From contig JAULBX010017192.1 of the NCBI GenBank assembly GCA_032358255.1, positions 25,503-89,502 on the forward strand: a DNA stretch of 64,000 nucleotides, in the 5' to 3' direction. Each line of letters opens with the position of its first letter. Position 1 is the first letter of the stretch. The notes under the pieces were generated by a model. That model made no database searches, was not told the DNA's origin, and was given only the letters and a program-made list of their open reading frames with translations. This document shows, one piece after another, positions 61,166 to 64,000 of the stretch. The translations under genes were made by a program, and so were the position numbers. This DNA is from Heterotrichella gracilis (lineage: Eukaryota; Sar; Xanthophyceae; Tribonematales; Xanthonemataceae).

Positions 61166-63011
61166 ATGTCTGACAAGCGTATCGGGTTTGTTGGTGCTGG
61201 CCAGATGGCCGAGGCCATGGCACGTGGCTTTATCAGCAAGGGTGTGGGGGCAGCAGACAGGATGTGCTGCTCAGACCCACAACCAGTTCGCAAGGAGCTG
61301 TTCAACAGCTTTGGGATCAAGTCATTTGAAAGCAACACGGAGGTAAGAAGCGCTCTCTCAGGATGAACAAAGCCTTCTCATATTGCAATAGATTGTTCAC
61401 AAGAAACAGTTGATGCGTGCAGTGCCACTGCTTCTGGTGCTGCTTGCATTCCGAGGCCTGCGCTTTGCACCATCTCATTAGGCGTGTGCGCTGCCCAGGT
61501 ATTTGCGCACAGCGACGTGGTATTTCTGGCAGTAAAGCCGCAGCAGGTGGCAGCGGTGCTGGCTGATGCCAAGCGTGTGCTCACTAATGACAAGATAATT
61601 GTTTCTATCGCTGCTGGCATCACCATTCAGGCTATAAAGGTGGGTAACATTTGAAGATCTGACATATGTCATGCGCTATGGACCCTCTTGAAAAGAACAG
61701 GAAACAATCCACTTCCACTGCCTAAGCACCTGCAACGTCTAGGTATCCGCATTTGAAAGAGACCTTTGCCCAGGGATATGCATGGCAGGCTCAACAACCG
61801 CATTTGCATACATATTGGGTTTTGATTATACCCGTTGCACCTGCAATAGTCTAAGCTTCAGACACTTGCCCCTCGTTGCCCGCTGTTTTACCTCGGGGGG
61901 TCTAGCATGTGCAATCCAGCCTCTTGGCAGAAAGAGCTTGGCAGTTCAACGGGAAGCTTGGGTACTGTGCATTGCTGCTATGCCACAGTGAAGTGTGCAG
62001 GTATACCACTTGGATATTACGCCTTAAGCCTGGGGTGCAGTCCCTTTGCAATTGTCTTACATGCTTGGCAAGCTGTGGCATGCAGGACGCGGTTGGCGCA
62101 GACGCCAAGATTGTGCGAGTCATGCCCAACACCCCTTGCCTGGTAGGAGCAACAGCGGCCGCCATGTGCCTGGGAGGCAAGGCAACAGACGAGGATGGGG
62201 AGGTGGTGAAAACACTCTTTTCGGCAGTGGGAATGATTTTCAAGGTGTGGTGCGTGGGTTACCTGCGAGAAGCTCGCGTGTCTCAATGCTCGTAAACATT
62301 TTCCAGGACAGCACGGAATTCTGCATGACTGGAGTGCGCACAGTCAAGCCTGCACACGCAGTGGTTAGTGAGCACTATTCTGCAGCCTCTTCTTGTCAGA
62401 TGTGCATTGCAGTTAGCACTCGAGCTGCCCTGCCATGCGCAGGTGGACGAGAAGCTGCTGAGCGCCGTGACTGGGCTGAGTGGCAGCGGGCCGGCATACA
62501 TCTTCCTGGCAATTGAGGCCATGGCAGATGGCGGGGTGCGGTCAGGCTTGCCTCGTGACATTGCGCAACAGCTGGCGGCACAGACTGTGCTGGGTGCAGC
62601 CAAGATGGTGTTGGAATCAGGGCGTCACCCGGGGGCATTAAAAGACATGGTCACCTCACCAGCAGGTACAGCAATGCAGAACTCAAACACATTGAAGCTG
62701 CACAACTATGTGTTCCTCTAAAAAGTCCTGTAAAGAAAGAAGTGGCTGGGTGATGAATGGTGTCTGGCTTCAAACAGCTGTGTTGTGCAATTATTGGCGC
62801 GTGAAAGCAAAAATTCTACATTGGATGGCAGTTCCATGTTGACTGTGTAGCCTTTTCTGTTTATTACGCGCGGCATGCTTACCCTTCCTCGTTATTGTGT
62901 CCAGGCACAACCATTGCTGGCGTTCATGAGCTGGAAAAGGCGGGCGTCCGTGCTGCTTTCATGAATGCTGTGTATGCAGCCACCCAACGCGCAGATGAGC
63001 TGTCAAAGTGA
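61166..63011 (+). CDS. Pyrroline-5-carboxylate reductase (P5CR)
   Basis: Last step of proline synthesis: reduces 1-pyrroline-5-carboxylate to L-proline with NAD(P)H. Exons 61166-61342, 61499-61639, 62086-62244, 62443-62665, 62905-63011; 807 nt, 268 aa, the usual bacterial/plant length. The Rossmann start is [18 protein letters not shown]. Next come [11 protein letters not shown], the catalytic-site segment [13 protein letters not shown], and the substrate-binding signature [40 protein letters not shown], then [18 protein letters not shown] completes the C-terminal helical domain. The start at ATG 61166 (MSDKRIGF) fits a cytosolic enzyme. The open upstream frame leaves room for an organelle-targeted form from another first exon. 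The last gene before the telomere: its stop is about 710 bp from the first telomere repeat. Confidence 0.96.
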
Positions 63012-63721
63012 TTGAATTGTCCACTGTAGACCTTGCTCATTGGGGCAGTGCACATACTAGGTGACGCCTCCCAGCAGGCTGCTTTTAGTTACCACATGCA
63101 TGATATATGCAGATATTAAGTGGGTGGCTGTGACGGGCTGCAAATTGGTGCAATGGCATCCATTATGGCAATGCTATCATGCATCATTGCGATGTTGAAT
63201 AATGAATCCATTGTAGCAATTCGATTTGAACATGGAAATGGGGACCCAAACTGGATGGTGTCAGGGGACTCTTGGTGCGCATTGCTGTCACAGCCGGGCT
63301 GCTCAATTTTTACATTGATCGAGAGCAGGGTTTTGCCAGAGCAGCTTAGCCAGGTTTTAATGTTGTCATCCCCTTATGAATAAAAGGATTGCAAACATCT
63401 TGCAATTGCACAGCGCTGCAGCGCATGCGCATATTGAACCCCCACCCTCCCACCCTCCACGTCTCACCATGCTTGCTTGCCGAATGCTTGATGCCATCCA
63501 AAGGCGTGGCATGGGCTTGGATGAAATACATCTCTGCGCAGTGTATGCATCTTCCCAAGCTTGTGACTCGAATTATCATCATTATGCAATACTTGAAACT
63601 TAGCTAGTATCCTACATGATCAACGCTGTTTATGTATTTACTCAAATAGTGATGACATGTCATATGATGCGTAGATACTACCGTGACCTACAATGTAGGT
63701 GCTACAATGTAGGTGCTGCTG
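63012..63721. other. Very short subtelomeric region
   Basis: About 710 bp between the P5CR stop and the telomere, holding the P5CR 3' UTR. CTACAATGTAGGTG occurs twice in tandem just before the telomere (about 63687-63716). No subtelomeric satellite or transposon seen. Confidence 0.6.
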
Positions 63722-64000
63722 TTTAGGGTTTAGGGTTTAGGGTTTAGGGTTTAGGGTTTAGGGTTTAGGGTTCAGGGTTCAGGGTTTAGGGTTCAGGGTT
63801 CTGGGTTTAGGGTTTAGGGTTCAGGGTTTAGGGTTCAGGGTTCAGGGTTCAGGGTTTAGGGTTCAGGGTTTAGGGTTTAGGGTTTAGGGTTTAGGGTTTA
63901 GGGTTTTAGGGTTTAGGGTTTTAGGTTTAGGGTTTAGGGTTTAGGGTTTAGGGTTTAGGGTTTAGGGTTTAGGGTTTAGGGTTTAGGGTTTAGGGTTTAG
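63722..64000 (+). repeat. Telomere, (TTTAGGG)n
   Basis: About 279 bp of plant-type TTTAGGG repeats to the end of the window, about 40 units. The G-rich strand runs 5' to 3' towards the right, the correct orientation for a right chromosome end. Internal units between about 63767 and 63862 include many TTCAGGG variants and one TTCTGGG. A few TTTTAGGG and one unit with only two G occur near 63903-63925. The outer part is uniform TTTAGGG. Confidence 0.98.

Overview
This window is the right-hand end of a nuclear chromosome from a green alga (Viridiplantae; a core chlorophyte, probably trebouxiophyte or chlorophycean, but the species cannot be named from the sequence). The grounds are: GC-rich exons cut by many short GT-AG introns; a plant-type violaxanthin de-epoxidase with a plastid/lumen targeting sequence; a bacterial-type organellar glycyl-tRNA synthetase with alpha and beta parts fused; plant-style TTTAGGG telomere repeats running to the last base; and a nuclear tRNA-Gln with pol III signals. 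All gene models were assembled by hand from reading-frame continuity across GT-AG (once GC-AG) junctions. For nearly all complete models the exon lengths sum to a whole number of codons.

Layout. 1-832: 5' part of a MEF2-type MADS-box gene (minus, runs off the left edge). 1487-10373: 19-exon organellar glycyl-tRNA synthetase. 11668-13536: OTU cysteine protease. 14195-14266: tRNA-Gln(CUG) (minus). 15016-22018: 13-exon AASDH/ACSF4-like adenylation-carrier-PQQ protein (minus). 23080-24692: SAM-dependent methyltransferase (5' end unresolved) with a long foldback in its last intron. 26281-28546: TAF15/FUS-like RNA-binding protein (minus). 29175-32513: unfamiliar protein with seven tandem CX2CX22CX2C modules. 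34385-41357: large gene with weak resemblance to TAF1C/RRN6, the pol I core-factor subunit (minus). 41711-42016: acyl-CoA-binding protein. 43274-43871: small Cys/His-rich protein (minus). 45606-48709: violaxanthin de-epoxidase (minus). 48840-49757: small twin-CX9C protein. 49798-51316: organellar IF-3. 52080-53135: eIF1A. 54721-59761: CWC22 splicing factor (minus). 61166-63011: pyrroline-5-carboxylate reductase. 63722-64000: telomere.

The genes are mostly unrelated housekeeping functions: translation, splicing and RNA binding, pol I and pol II transcription, photoprotection, lipid and proline metabolism. They are often arranged as divergent head-to-head pairs: MADS/GlyRS, AASDH/methyltransferase, TAF15/zinc-module gene, TAF1C-like/ACBP, VDE/CX9C and CWC22/P5CR.

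The two most unusual things are linked. The spacer between the TAF15-like gene and the seven-module gene (28504-29180, including both start codons) has been copied in inverted orientation to 35845-36502. There it lies inside an intron of the TAF1C-like gene. The seven-module protein has regularly spaced zinc-binding units like those found singly in some phage and bacterial HNH/endonuclease-VII proteins, and I know no described function for a tandem array of them.
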